Below, piece by piece: positions 27,531 through 38,800 of a stretch of DNA of 64,000 nucleotides (positions within the stretch are counted from its first letter, which is position 1; every line of letters starts with the position of its first letter). A program made the position numbers and the translations under genes. Origin of the DNA: Hydractinia symbiolongicarpus (lineage: Eukaryota > Cnidaria > Hydrozoa > Anthoathecata > Hydractiniidae); NCBI RefSeq assembly GCF_029227915.1, contig NC_079882.1, forward strand, positions 18,362,501 to 18,426,500. Reading direction: 5' to 3'. Below the pieces are notes generated by a model that made no database searches, had not been told where the DNA came from, and saw only the letters and a program-made list of their open reading frames with translations.

Positions 27531-28732
27531 TGATCAACCACTATCGGGACACTGCTGCTGAAAGTTACCTTTATTGCATGTACTGACGTGATAGATTGTC
27601 ACCCAGAAAATAAGTTGAAGAAGAAGCTCTGGGAACTATATTGTTTTCTCCCGTGTCTTTCCTTCCAGTTCTATGCGCAACTTTGTACACAACGATTTTA
27701 AACTTTTTTCATTAGGACGACGTTTTATGTGGTCTCATATTAATAATATCATATCACTCATATTCAATATTATATCACTCATCTTAATATAGTCTTAAAT
27801 TACACATTTAGGACAATATGCAAAATATAGACAACAAGGGGAAAGTTTAAATTTCTATATTTTGCATCATTTTATATTTTTCTTTTCACAAATTTACTTT
27901 AGTTTTATCTGTTTATTTATTCTGAACCATTCACATTCAATTATATTTCCATGGTTTAAAAAATTTTTCCTTTAATTTTCTATGTGTAAAAACAGGGCTT
28001 AGGGGAATGCCGGGCTGCCCTTCAATGTTGTTATACTATGTACATTTATATAATTTATTTTTTCAAAAGACTTAAACAGGTATTTGCTTTGCTTAATTAT
28101 AATATCAATCAAGTCCTGTTTTATAAAAGGATAAATCTTTAAAAAATGCTGCAATAGATAAGTTAGTTTGGGAGCAAATCTACATATTCATAAAACAACT
28201 AATCCCAATCTGCTTGAATAAAATGCATTTTGCTGCGTGTTATGTTACAATAATAACTTTTATACATACACTAACAATAAAATAACTTTTATTTCTAGAA
28301 GCAAAATTGTTCAACATTTACACTAACATTTTGACACAGGTTAACGCTTAAAAAACCAAATTGTTATCCTTTATCTCTTCCACAGACTAATATTTTAACA
28401 CAGTATATCGTAAAAAAGCAAAATTATTCCCCTTTATCTCTTTCTTGAGACTAATATTTTGAAAATTTCCACATAACAAATCATACTTCGTTAAAGTGCA
28501 CCATTTCTATCTCCTCCCTCCTCTCTTCTTCCTCCTCTTCAACGCAGGCTCCTCTAAATTGTATAATTAAAGATAGTAGGAGCGTACAACTTATTTGTGT
28601 ACAAAACAACATAAAACCTTGACCATATGAAAAATGACGCAGATTTACGTGATGCCATCTGTTTCGCTGCGAAGCCATTAATGACGCAGATACTGTATGA
28701 GCTGCAGCTAAACGAAAATATTGTTTTATCAT
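27531..28732. other. AT-rich intergenic sequence next to the satellite
   Basis: No coding region, RNA gene or clear mobile element is visible. The sequence changes abruptly from satellite to unique AT-rich DNA after a diverged monomer at about 27,420-27,530. Open frames here are short and lack splice-site support. Confidence 0.6.
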
Positions 28733-29538
28733 TTATGGCTGGTTTGCAAGAAAAAAAATTGCGCCTTTAATCACAACAGGGATTGGAAAAATGAGGTATA
28801 TGTTGGATAAGGCAAAAAGTAATTTATATCCGGAGTGGTTTACTTCCCCCCTGGGTGTGAAATTATTTAAAGAATGGATCATTTTTTGCGGGAACCAGCA
28901 ACGAGAGTGAGCTGAAAGTGAGGAAATAACACAAAACATAATGCTATGAAAAAGGTGGGGGAGTTTGTGGGATACAATGTGACTTTTTAAGCTCGTTAAC
29001 ATTGAACTGAAAGCCCGTGAGCGTTTCTTACCTGCAAATACCATACATAGGAAGGCACAGGGAATCGATTTAAATTCTTTGCCTGTGATATAGAGCATGG
29101 TGGAAACCACTGTTGCAAAACATCCAACTACAACTCCAATTTGTGTGATGACGTGAACTAAAATACCAGAAAGAGAAAAGTTATAATATATCGAACTTTA
29201 TAAACGTTGAAAAACACATCCGCGGGAGTTGTTGCCTGATGTAACAGCCGATATCGCTTATTTAACGGCTGATAAATTTCAAAACCCTGAGAATAAGGTT
29301 GTGCAAAACATATAGAAGTCATACCAGCTTTTACACCGCCGATTCTCGTGATACATTGACCTTCTGCACAAATTTCAAATATACCAAAATATATGTAACC
29401 AGAAAAGTTATGATTAGTGATAATTTCGTATAGCATCCAGCGTTTATCAAGTATTGATACGATTTGAAATGTTATCACCATCATGCACATTATAGATATT
29501 GTTATTTTCAAAAACTTTTTTACAGCGTTAGAAACCAT
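28733..29538 (-). CDS. Claudin/PMP22-like four-helix membrane protein, three exons
   Basis: Three minus-strand exons are supported. Exon 1 starts at the ATG at 29,536-29,538 and encodes a first hydrophobic helix (KITISIMCMMVITFQIVSIL), then an extracellular loop with W and GIF-x-IC-x4-C spacing that resembles the W-GLW-C-C signature of claudin/PMP22 proteins. Exon 2 (29,032-29,157) has a TAG acceptor and a GCAG/GTAAG donor and encodes a second helix (IGVVVGCFATVVSTMLY) and a further hydrophobic segment. Exon 3 (28,733-28,911) begins after TTTCAG in matching phase and encodes the last helix (YKLLFALSNIYLIFPIPVV) and the stop. A length near 220 residues fits the family. The weak point is the exon 1 donor: no GT in the right phase was found near 29,165-29,200, so the junction may be mis-placed or damaged. 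The family assignment rests on topology and the C-x4-C loop only. Confidence 0.55.
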
Positions 29539-29899
29539 GATTTAACTTGGTAGAAAGTTTCTTCTGCATGCTGTGTTTTTCGCGTTAAATTTTTGTATTT
29601 TAGAAATTAAATCAACAGGTAGACTGTTGTTCTTACACAATAAAGACATCAAAGTTTTATCATACTTGCAGCACAATTTTTACAGTGGAAACCAGAAAAA
29701 CAAAACATTGTACGTACGGCATGATCATTTTTTCTAGCCTAGTTAGCTAAGCTTTGTTCGTGGATATCAAAATTCAGTTTCCTCATACGAAAGCTTACAT
29801 GCAAAAGATGTGTCAGAGCAAATTCCAATTTCTCAGATCAGATCAAACCCCGAATTAAAATAATTACAATAAATACAAAGCCAGCGTGGTCACATCTTA

Positions 29900-30080
29900 C
29901 CCTCTGAAATAGTACAAGAATACATGGAATCACAGTCCTGATTTTACTTGCGCACGCATCTAAGTGATTACATAATGCCCGATGCGCGCGCAGAAATGGA
30001 GATAAAAATGTAAACAAACTAAGCGGAAAAGTTACCTCCATTTCTGCGCGCGCATGAAAAACACGGCACTATGATTGAGT
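29900..30080. repeat. Dispersed repeat with GC-rich inverted arms
   Basis: An 18-bp perfect inverted repeat, GCGCGCGCAGAAATGGAG and its complement, lies at about 29,985-30,003 and 30,038-30,055 with a loop of about 35 bp. The adjacent left flank (about 29,930-29,985, with GCATCTAAGTGATTA) recurs in reverse orientation at about 52,150-52,225. The pattern fits a small non-autonomous mobile element. Confidence 0.6.
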
Positions 30081-31900
30081 GTATTAGTTGTATTTGTTTG
30101 GACACGTTCAAAACAAAATATAATTTTCGATAATGGTCACGTGAGTTAAGAACAATAGAAATAACCAATCAAGAACCGCGGTCATATGCCGAACGAACCA
30201 CTGGCTCCCTGTCATTTGTTGGGTCCCTGTTCTTTTGGTGTGGTTGATTCCATCCACCTTGGAATCCAAGTCAAATTCAAGCACGGATTTGGAGAAAGGT
30301 GGAACCTTTTTCGCTGTTGGTTGATATTTCCGCCCCTGGCTCGTTTTGTTGATAGTCGCGGCCCCAGTTCTATTCGTTTTTATCGCTTTGGTTGTGAGTA
30401 GTAATGATAAACCTTTTTGCTCTTAATATTCCGTATCGGCTTGTTTGGTTGGCATTCGCGGCAACGGCCAAAATTCGCGGCCGCAACGCTAAAATATGCC
30501 AAAACTTAGCATGAAACCTTCCGTCGACCCCCGAGCCTAGAATCCGCGCTACGAAGGAGGTCGGTTCCCTGCACCCTAGAATCCAAGCTTGGTAAGCTTT
30601 ACAGGGAAAGCAGAAAATAACAGCCTAGGCAGGGTTAGGGTTAAGATTAAGTTCAGGTTAAGAACAGTTACGCAAAATGAAAATGAAACAACTCTGGAGG
30701 ACGTGCAAAGAACTTTACCACTTGGCTTTTTGTAAAGAACCGAACCGTTCTCTTGTTTGAAAAAAGTCGCTGCGGACTGGGATTTAAGTTGTCTTCGACA
30801 CATGAAATACTGATCCATGTAAAAAGTAAATAAATGAAATAGGAAACAAAAATAAGCAAACTAAGTGACCGTAAATTACCGAATAAGTACTTAATTAAAA
30901 ATTTCATCTGTTTTTTTCAGGGGGGCGACGCTTATTTTAGCGAAGGGGGCTTATTCGGTCATTTGCAGTTCAGTCAAACCTTGTTCCGAGGGCTTCCAGC
31001 CTTTACACGAGAGAACGCAACTATCGCTGGGATCGAGGTTGGGAGAAGGGATAGGTTTCGGACGGTTCGATTCTAAATCAAATAAACTTGAATTATAGGC
31101 AAAAAATAAAATAAATAAGCAAACTTAGCCTATCAATAAACCATTTCTCTGCGTTCTCATGGTCTATCAACTTTCGTGGCGGTAAAGCGTATTGCGTGAT
31201 CCAGACAGAGGAACTAGAACGACAACAATTGTGCTCATTGTTCAGGGAAAGGGTTGCTATTGCACATGCTCCTTATTAGGTCGAGCGCGCAAGAGAAATG
31301 CGACAAAAGTGAATAGACCCAGGGGGAACGCAGTAAGTTTGGGGTCGATGAAATAGACTAAAGCAATCTACGGTTAGCGCAATGCATCATGGTCAAAACA
31401 ACTTTTCCGAGAGGGGAGGAGGGTGCCCCACTTCTCCGCTATCGTTTTCATACCGAAAATTTGCGTCACTAATTTCAAAAGTTAAAAACTTTATTTTCAA
31501 AACAAAAAAATTATAGTAGTCAGCATGAATGAACGAATTTCGGAATGTCCTCGTTCTAGAAGAGGGGTGGGGACAAGCTCACCCGTAAATGAAAAAAGCT
31601 CTAGGCACGAGTTTGGTAGGGAGCATCTTCGTCTCATTCAGCTAGCATAGGCGACACGGCGACCGGTGAAAAGGTATGTCAATATGTTTATTTATATTGT
31701 AATAAATACTCCAAACATTGCACTTGCTTAGGTTTAAAATTAAAACACTTTAAAATTGGAATCTTCATTAAATAATTACCTTTATTACATATGTTTATCG
31801 TTACGTTTTGTTTAGCACATGGAAGGTCTACTAGAAGATTTTCTAACTCACGCATTGATTTTCTGTGACCTGATATCCTCTTGATGGCTTTAGTAATATT
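30081..31900. other. Non-coding stretch with repeat fragments
   Basis: Nothing convincing as a gene was found. Around 30,870-30,960 a segment with CTTATTCGG and a G-run resembles a dispersed repeat common in invertebrate genomes, but the match is from memory and weak. The open frames at 30,186-30,401 (plus) and 30,576-30,907 (minus) are short, lack recognisable domains and have no clear splice context. Confidence 0.4.
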
Positions 31901-31919
31901 GCGGTTAAACCAGACAAAT

Positions 31920-31946
31920 TAAAATGCCCACATATAATGGGCATTT
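31920..31946. repeat. Short perfect hairpin
   Basis: AAAATGCCCA and TGGGCATTTT form a 10-bp stem with a 7-base loop. It lies beyond the 3' end of the minus-strand SET/recombinase gene. A role in RNA processing cannot be judged from sequence alone. Confidence 0.5.
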
Positions 31947-32145
31947 TCAGTCTGCGTTGCTAGGGCTATTTCTTCTCGCCGTCCGAGATTGAAATTGACA
32001 AATTTTGGAGTTAGCGACAAAGTAGTGAAGCGTTGAAATTTCAACGGTTTTTTTATATTGATACACAGTGTGAACAATACTTTAGGAAACCAGCGTGAAT
32101 GCTTATTTGGTGCAAGATACATCACTGAAATTAGTCCATACATTG

Positions 32146-32203
32146 TCCGCAGGGAAGCAAGAATATCGGTACAGTCCGCAGGCAAGCAAGAATATCGGTA
32201 CAG
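32146..32203. repeat. 29-bp direct tandem duplication
   Basis: Two adjacent copies of a 29-bp unit, beginning TCCGCAGG and ending CGGTACAG, differ at one base. They lie about 130 bp past the stop codon of the minus-strand gene ending at 32,331. Confidence 0.85.
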
Positions 32204-32221
32204 ATAGTAAAAGCAACTAGA

Positions 32222-32290
32222 TGGCAAATAACACAACTAAAATAAAACATAACACAACTAGGATAAAACATAACACAAATAGGATAAAAC
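32222..32290. repeat. ~21-bp minisatellite, three copies
   Basis: Three imperfect copies of a unit near AACACAACTAGGATAAAACAT run in tandem just downstream, on the minus strand, of the last exon of the SET/recombinase gene. They would lie in its 3' untranslated region. Confidence 0.8.
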
Positions 32291-32330
32291 CGTCCGGGGA
32301 AAAAAATTATTAGCAGATTAAAAATAATTT

Positions 32331-32817
32331 CTATTTTTTTTTTAAATTCCGGATCATGTTGACCACTTTGCATCGAACATTTTTTTCGCCCCTGTCTTGT
32401 AAGTGTGGAAATTTTGTAATAGCCGTCAACACGTCATGCTGCGCTGGGTTTGTTAACGATTTTAAATTCTTCTCGAATGCTATTTTAACATCTCTGGTTT
32501 CTTGCGCTGACCATAAATTCCATGACTTTGGCTAAAATATATAGCAGATTGTTTTCGTCATAACACAGAAAAAGGCTAAAACGGCATTAATGACGTGGTA
32601 GCAAGTTTGTATCGTATGATACGTGTGGAACCAGAAAAAAATAGGAAATTTGAAAACATCTTATCAATCTTATCAAAAGTAACATCAACATTTGTTACCT
32701 TTTTCCGTGGTGGAGGCTCAAATAAATCACCGTCTGTAACCATTTCTCCATCTACAACACTTTTGTTACTTCCGGAAGAATCTTTGTTATCATCTGACTC
32801 AGACCCTGACTCTGAAC
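32331..32817 (-). CDS. 3' exons: acidic linker and C-terminal W-x-E domain (32699-32817, 32331-32531)
   Basis: The exon 32699-32817 follows a CCTTAG acceptor, completes a Gly codon and encodes SESGSESDDNKDSSG, ending EPPPRKK at AAAAAG/GTAACA. The last exon starts after ATTTTAG and encodes PKSWNLWSAQETRDVKIAFE, a Lys-rich stretch, FPHLQDRGEKNVRCKVVNMI and the stop at 32,331-32,333. A W-x6-E-T-x2-V start, a central hydrophobic block and an R-x5-V-x4-V-x-NMI end resemble the small C-terminal domain, possibly SANT/Myb-like, that I associate with this recombinase family. The matching phases across three exons make the model much more likely than termination at 33,791. Confidence 0.7.
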
Positions 32818-35800
32818 CTAAGGCATATTTACGAACATAAATAGACAGAGATTTAGGTAATGGGTAATAAATTTCACGAGTAATTACACGAAATCATGGT
32901 AAAAGAGAATTTTTGCGCTTTTAGAATTTCTGTTGTATATTCTATCACATTGACAGGCAATTTCAAGGTATATTTTCTGATGTTTTGGGACACTTTTAAC
33001 AAACGACCCTTAGATAATTTCACGGAAGAAGCTTGCTGGTCTGCAAATGTTTTTCTGAAAGAGTGTGATTTTAGTTTTAATCACAACAAATAACGACTAA
33101 CACACCCATTCATTTTAAAAAATACTGCTATAAAAAAAGATCATTTAGTTTAATAAAACGCAAAATATTTCGGTTTTAATAAGAGAGGCACAACTCTAAC
33201 TGGCTTAAATTTATGAACAACATAGCCTTTGCAGAAATATATAAAAGATTTTACTGTTAAAACGGTGAATTGGTTTTTGCAAAGACGAAAAAAGGTTGTA
33301 AAATGATCGAATATCAAAGAAAATGGCAAATTTTACCCGAATTTTTTAGAAAGAACTTTGCAGGCACTTTAAAAACGTGGAATTTTACATTGAAACGATT
33401 TTGAAATCTCATCTTCAAAGTTTTGGCTAGTGCCAGTGTGTTAGCCAGAAATGACGATTTTAAATTTCGAGTAAAACAGGGATTATTATTAATTTATTTT
33501 AAAACCAGTGGATTACCCTCTTAAAAATATTGGACAGAGCGCAATCTAAAGCTCGATTAATATACAGAAGTTAGAAACAGTCACAGCTTGATTTCTTTTA
33601 CGAAATAAGAATAATCAATAATTTTCTCACAACTAATTTATATCGCAGAATATCATTGTATTTTACATTTTTCATTACCTGCATTGTAACTGTATTAAAA
33701 AGGGGGAAATCAGAGCAAGACAGCTTGTCTTGCTCTGATTTCCCCTTTTTTAATAAAGTTACAAAAAAATTAACAAAAAATTAACAATAATTACTGACCT
33801 TTTCGTGGCAATTCTTCAAGTACTCGGTCAATTTTCTTGTTTTTAATTGATTTACCAGTATCAACGGCAGTCAATACCTTAGCTACTTTTGTCAATTCGA
33901 TAGTGGAGTCTTCTTTTCTATACCACTGAAGATGTGTAGCGTTAGTATGACCCATATGATTAGTCAGCCATGTGAGTTCTCCATCGGTCATGTCTAACAG
34001 CTGTAACACTGTGGCCAAATATTTTCTGGTCCTGGTTGGTGTAATTAATTTTGGGTTCACAAGCCCTTTAATTTCTTTGGTAACAGCTTGCAGGGTGTCC
34101 CAACCCCGCAAGAAGCTATTCCCACAAGCGAAAAGGTAGTCGTTTTCAGGAGCAATGTTACCAACTTCACGCTTTTCTACTAATATTGTTATTGCCCCAT
34201 ACACTTCTTCAGTAAAAAGCACAGGTACAAGTGCATTTTTAACCTTTTTTTTTCGCTTTCCTTCGATATAACAAAGCTGCAAACGTTCAGCCAGCTTTCT
34301 TTCCAATGGATCATCCAATTGTTTAATGTCAGTCGCTCGTTTCCACCGCCCGTCAACTACCGATTGCCAGTGCTTCAATTTCAACTTCGAAACTTCACCG
34401 CCTCGTCTCGCATTAAAAGTCATTATTCTTGCTTTGGTAACCCTTACAAGTTTGCGGTAATCACCACCATCAAGCTTTCCAATGTCACTCAAATCGCACA
34501 ATCTTTTTATTTCTAAGATGCAATGTTCACGAAAGAGCTTTATATCACTTTCTAATGGCAATTCCTCTGGTGCATTTCCCTTAGCAGATTCATAAACCGC
34601 CTTGGCATTATTTGAGTATATATTCCAATCTGATTCATACAATTCCAGAAAACGCCTATATTCCTCCAAACGAGTATCACTACCCTCCTTTAATGCCAAG
34701 GCCCGTGCCGCCATACATAGTCCTTTTAGGCGATAGCCCAAATGGCAAAAAACATTTGGCTGAGCAACATTTCTTGGTCCTTTGTATCCGGCTAGTTCCT
34801 TTGCACATTCTAGTACCTGGTCATAATGCGCAGGTATAATTAAATCACACGATCTCTTGTCTGAGCAACCTACTAGTGACCTGTATTTCAACAGTAATCT
34901 TCCAAGTAGGCGTAAGTTGTATCTAATGTCATGATATCTTTCTGATTGTTTAATTTGCAACTGGATGTTGGCATACAGCATCAGTAACTGATCATTTCTA
35001 ATAACCAGGTGTAACTCATCACGTCTCATAGAAGCCAAAATAATCTGGTGCACGTTAGTGTAAATACCATTGCTCACTTCAGCTGCTAAAAGAGCCCTAC
35101 TAGAATGAAGCGAGAACTTAACATCGCCACGGCCTCCTTTCATAAAGCAGTTTTTTTCGTGAATGCGAATATACTTCGATGAAAAGAATCCTTTACAATG
35201 AATGCAAGGTACATAATCTTGATCCTTGTTGTTACTTTTCTGCCTTACAACCACAATATCTGTTTTGTTTTCTCGTAACGACTCAATATTATGCTCATGA
35301 TCTCCCTTCCTAATCAACTGAGTCCATGTCTCCTTCCTGGTTTTGTTTTTTGGCGATAATGCCATTGCCGCTTTCACTTCCTCCTCCATTTTATGTACTC
35401 TCATAAAGTGTCTAGTAATTTTGTTGGCAATGAGCTGACCACAAAAACAGCAATAGTGCATGATATGATTATCTTTAGTTCGATTGTTACCTAAAAAATA
35501 CACATATGGTGTAGAACGATAATTATGCGTACTATACCGATTTCAAAGAATTCAGGCAATATTTTCTAATAAAGCCAGAATCTAACGAATTTTTCTCCAT
35601 AAAACTTTGGCAAATAAAAATATTCAACAGAATCGCTCGATTTTGTCATGCAAAGACTAATCAAGCAATTCTGAGTAATCATGTTTTTTCTTACACGACA
35701 ACTTCATAATGTAGCGAATTTTTAAAAACTCTGAATGAACAATTTCGTTTTCATTCTACCAAAATAGTGGAAATCCCGAAATGTGAAGGCACTGTAACAA

Positions 35801-38800
35801 CAAATCTTAAAAGAGCTTTTTTGCCCAAAAATCTTATGAGATTAATCTCTTATAATTAATCGAATAGTGTAAACGTTGCTAGCAACTTTTTTTGTCATTG
35901 TTTTAAGGTAATGGTACAAGCTTGTTACGGCATATATTATATTCATATATTATTGAGTCGGCAAAATGTTTGCATGATTTAAAAAATAGTACAGGGTCAA
36001 TATAGCTTGTAACAAATTTAAAATTGTTCTTCACAATAAGTATATACGATTTAGTTACAAATTAACGAGATGCCTAAATATGGACAAACAAAATTTATGA
36101 ACTTCTTCGCCACCTTACACAAATTATATTTTCACGAAACTAAGTCATCGTTACTAATAATTTGCTAAATTTCCCGAACGAATTTTTTTCACAAAACAAA
36201 TTTTTGGCCTCCATACATAATGAACTAAGTAGCAGAATCTAATCTAACATACTTTTTTCTTCTAACTCATTTGTCGCTTGTGTTGTAGTAGGCTCTTGAA
36301 GGAAGTCACTCTTAACATCATTAACAGCTTCGTGCTCTTGGAGGGAGTCATTAAGAATTTTATTCACTGCCATGTTGATGTTTATTTCGTCGTCACTGTC
36401 AGAAAAATTTGGTTGAAAATCTGAATCTTCTGTGTGAGAATAGTCTGAAGATTCCTCATCTTTCTATAAAAGGTTAAGAACAAAGGACACCCAGCTACAA
36501 ATCTTGTTTTAAAAATTTAATAACGCACGACAAAAGTAAAACTCACTTCAGCAACAGAAACATCAAATCTACTGTCTGCACTTGAATTTTGGATAACGGC
36601 CTATAACAATAGAATAGCATATAAATGTGATACCATTTCCAATAACATCCAAACAAATGATAGATATAACCTGTTTAACGAAACAGTGCAACACTGCTCC
36701 CTTTTTGTCCCTTTAAAGTTCAAGTTATTGGCGGCAGACTAGAGCATAGGCAGAATATTGCTGTAGTCAAATATGCTTGGTTGTGAAAATATCTGTCAGC
36801 ACTACCAAAACATACCTGTGCATCGACTTCATGCGGGTCGAAAAATTGTCGGGTCTATAGAAATATAAGCAAAAATTTCAAACAGAGACATAACATCCTG
36901 CATAAAAAGAAAATTTCACATTAAATAGAAGATCCAGAGTTTTCAAGTGTCACATATATGGCCTCGCTATAACTGTATATTAATTCCTTTGTGTCTTCAA
37001 TTCTCAGGTTTCACACAAACTTATCAGGTTTCATAATTAAAGAATTTTTGCAGTGTGGCCTAACCCTAAATTTGATGTATATTATTGTGAATGTCATTGC
37101 GCATGCTCACATATATACAAAATAAAAATAGGACATCATACATAAAAATTAAAGAGATCCTACTGTGTCCGAACAAGAGATTGAGAAACCAAAAGCCTCG
37201 GTACTAAAAGTATGATACTAAATTTTTTTTGGATATATTTAGCTGCATTTAACCAACTCCGGAAGAAAAAGACAAAGAGTTTGTGCAGTAATTATTAATA
37301 CTTTAATATTTTTTTCATTTCTTATAATTAAAAACTAATAATTTCCTCGGATTTACCTGTCTGACCAAAAAGCACTCCACTACAAACTATTGTTTTACAA
37401 AATTTGAAAACATAAAATGTCAACGTGAGTGCTAAAAAACTTATAAAACATCTATCTTTCTTGTGAGAATCTCTTTTATGGCTGACAACTTATAATAAAT
37501 ACATTATATGGGAATAAACTGTTGGTAAAATTTCACGAAGGATTAAACTTTTACAAATTCGTCTGAAAACGACGACAGTTTCTCACGCAAACACTTTCCT
37601 CAATAAATATCTGAAAAATAAAAAAATAAAAATACATACCCTTAAGCGCAACCGATATGTTTTTTTCGGCGGGGAAGGCTAAAAAAAATGCAAAGTCTTT
37701 ATCAGCTACATGCGTGTATAGATATACTGCAAGACATTTTATCGACAAGAACTATTAATACCTTGTTTGGAGTGCTAGCAAAATCCGAACCCTGGGTTTG
37801 GGGGGGGGGGGGGGGTGAAATAAATGCAGGGCTGGAAAAAAATAATTCCCTTTCATTTGTCGAAGGTATAGAATTTGAGCAGTTTTATTTCTTTTCGCTT
37901 TTTCTGAACTTAATACACGGTTCAAAAGAAGAAATTTTCACGAGTCAAAAAAATCATGAAATCAAGAACAATAACTTTCACGAATAGCTTCTTTTAAATT
38001 TTTTAACAAGAAATAACTTTCGCAAATGATCTTAATAATTTTAAATAAATTTAAAATAAACTTTTGCTATCAAGCTTTTTCAAAAATATTCACAGGGCCT
38101 ACCTTTCACGATTTTCGCCAAAAGTCGCTAACTTTACATTTGTGAAAGTTTTTTCCCTTAACAAGAAACTTTCTTGAATTTTTCACGATTTTACGATTTC
38201 GGCCCAAATCGCGTAAGTTGGGCCCCGGAAAATTTTTTGACAAAGCTTGATAGCGGAAGTTTATTCCTGCGAATATTTATTCATTATACAGCAATTTATT
38301 TTGTGGGATAAAAAATTCCTTTTTATCACTTTTATCCTTATTGTTAAACGCTTTGTGTGATAATAGTTAACCAACTCTTTAAATCGATCCAAAATTATGT
38401 GGATTTTTATCGTCGTGGACATTTTATGGTAACTTCATATATTATTTCAAAACTCCCTCCCTGAGTATAAAATAATCAACAACAATTGATTGACTTTAGC
38501 GTATTCTTTTCCTTAAAAGGTTTCTTCATTTTGAAGTATGTGAAAAATACCTGTTTACAAAGACATCCGTTCAAAACTTCATCGTTTTTATCAATATCAG
38601 CATCATTATCTGACATAGCAACCTGAAAAAAAAATTGCTTTTTTTGCAAATTAAAAATTTCAGCACTGTATTGTAATATATTTTGAAAAATTACCTGGTC
38701 ACCAGTGCCTGGATCCAATTCAATTACAGAATTTTGCACTTGGTAAACAATATGAAAATCCGGCTAAAAACAGTTAACATGTAGGCTGACATAGATACAC

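Noticed and set aside
35491-35503. ATG at 35,503 as the start of the recombinase protein
   Set aside because: The first residues (MYFLG) are encoded by the polypyrimidine tract and TAG acceptor; the upstream acidic exon joins at 35,490 in matching phase.
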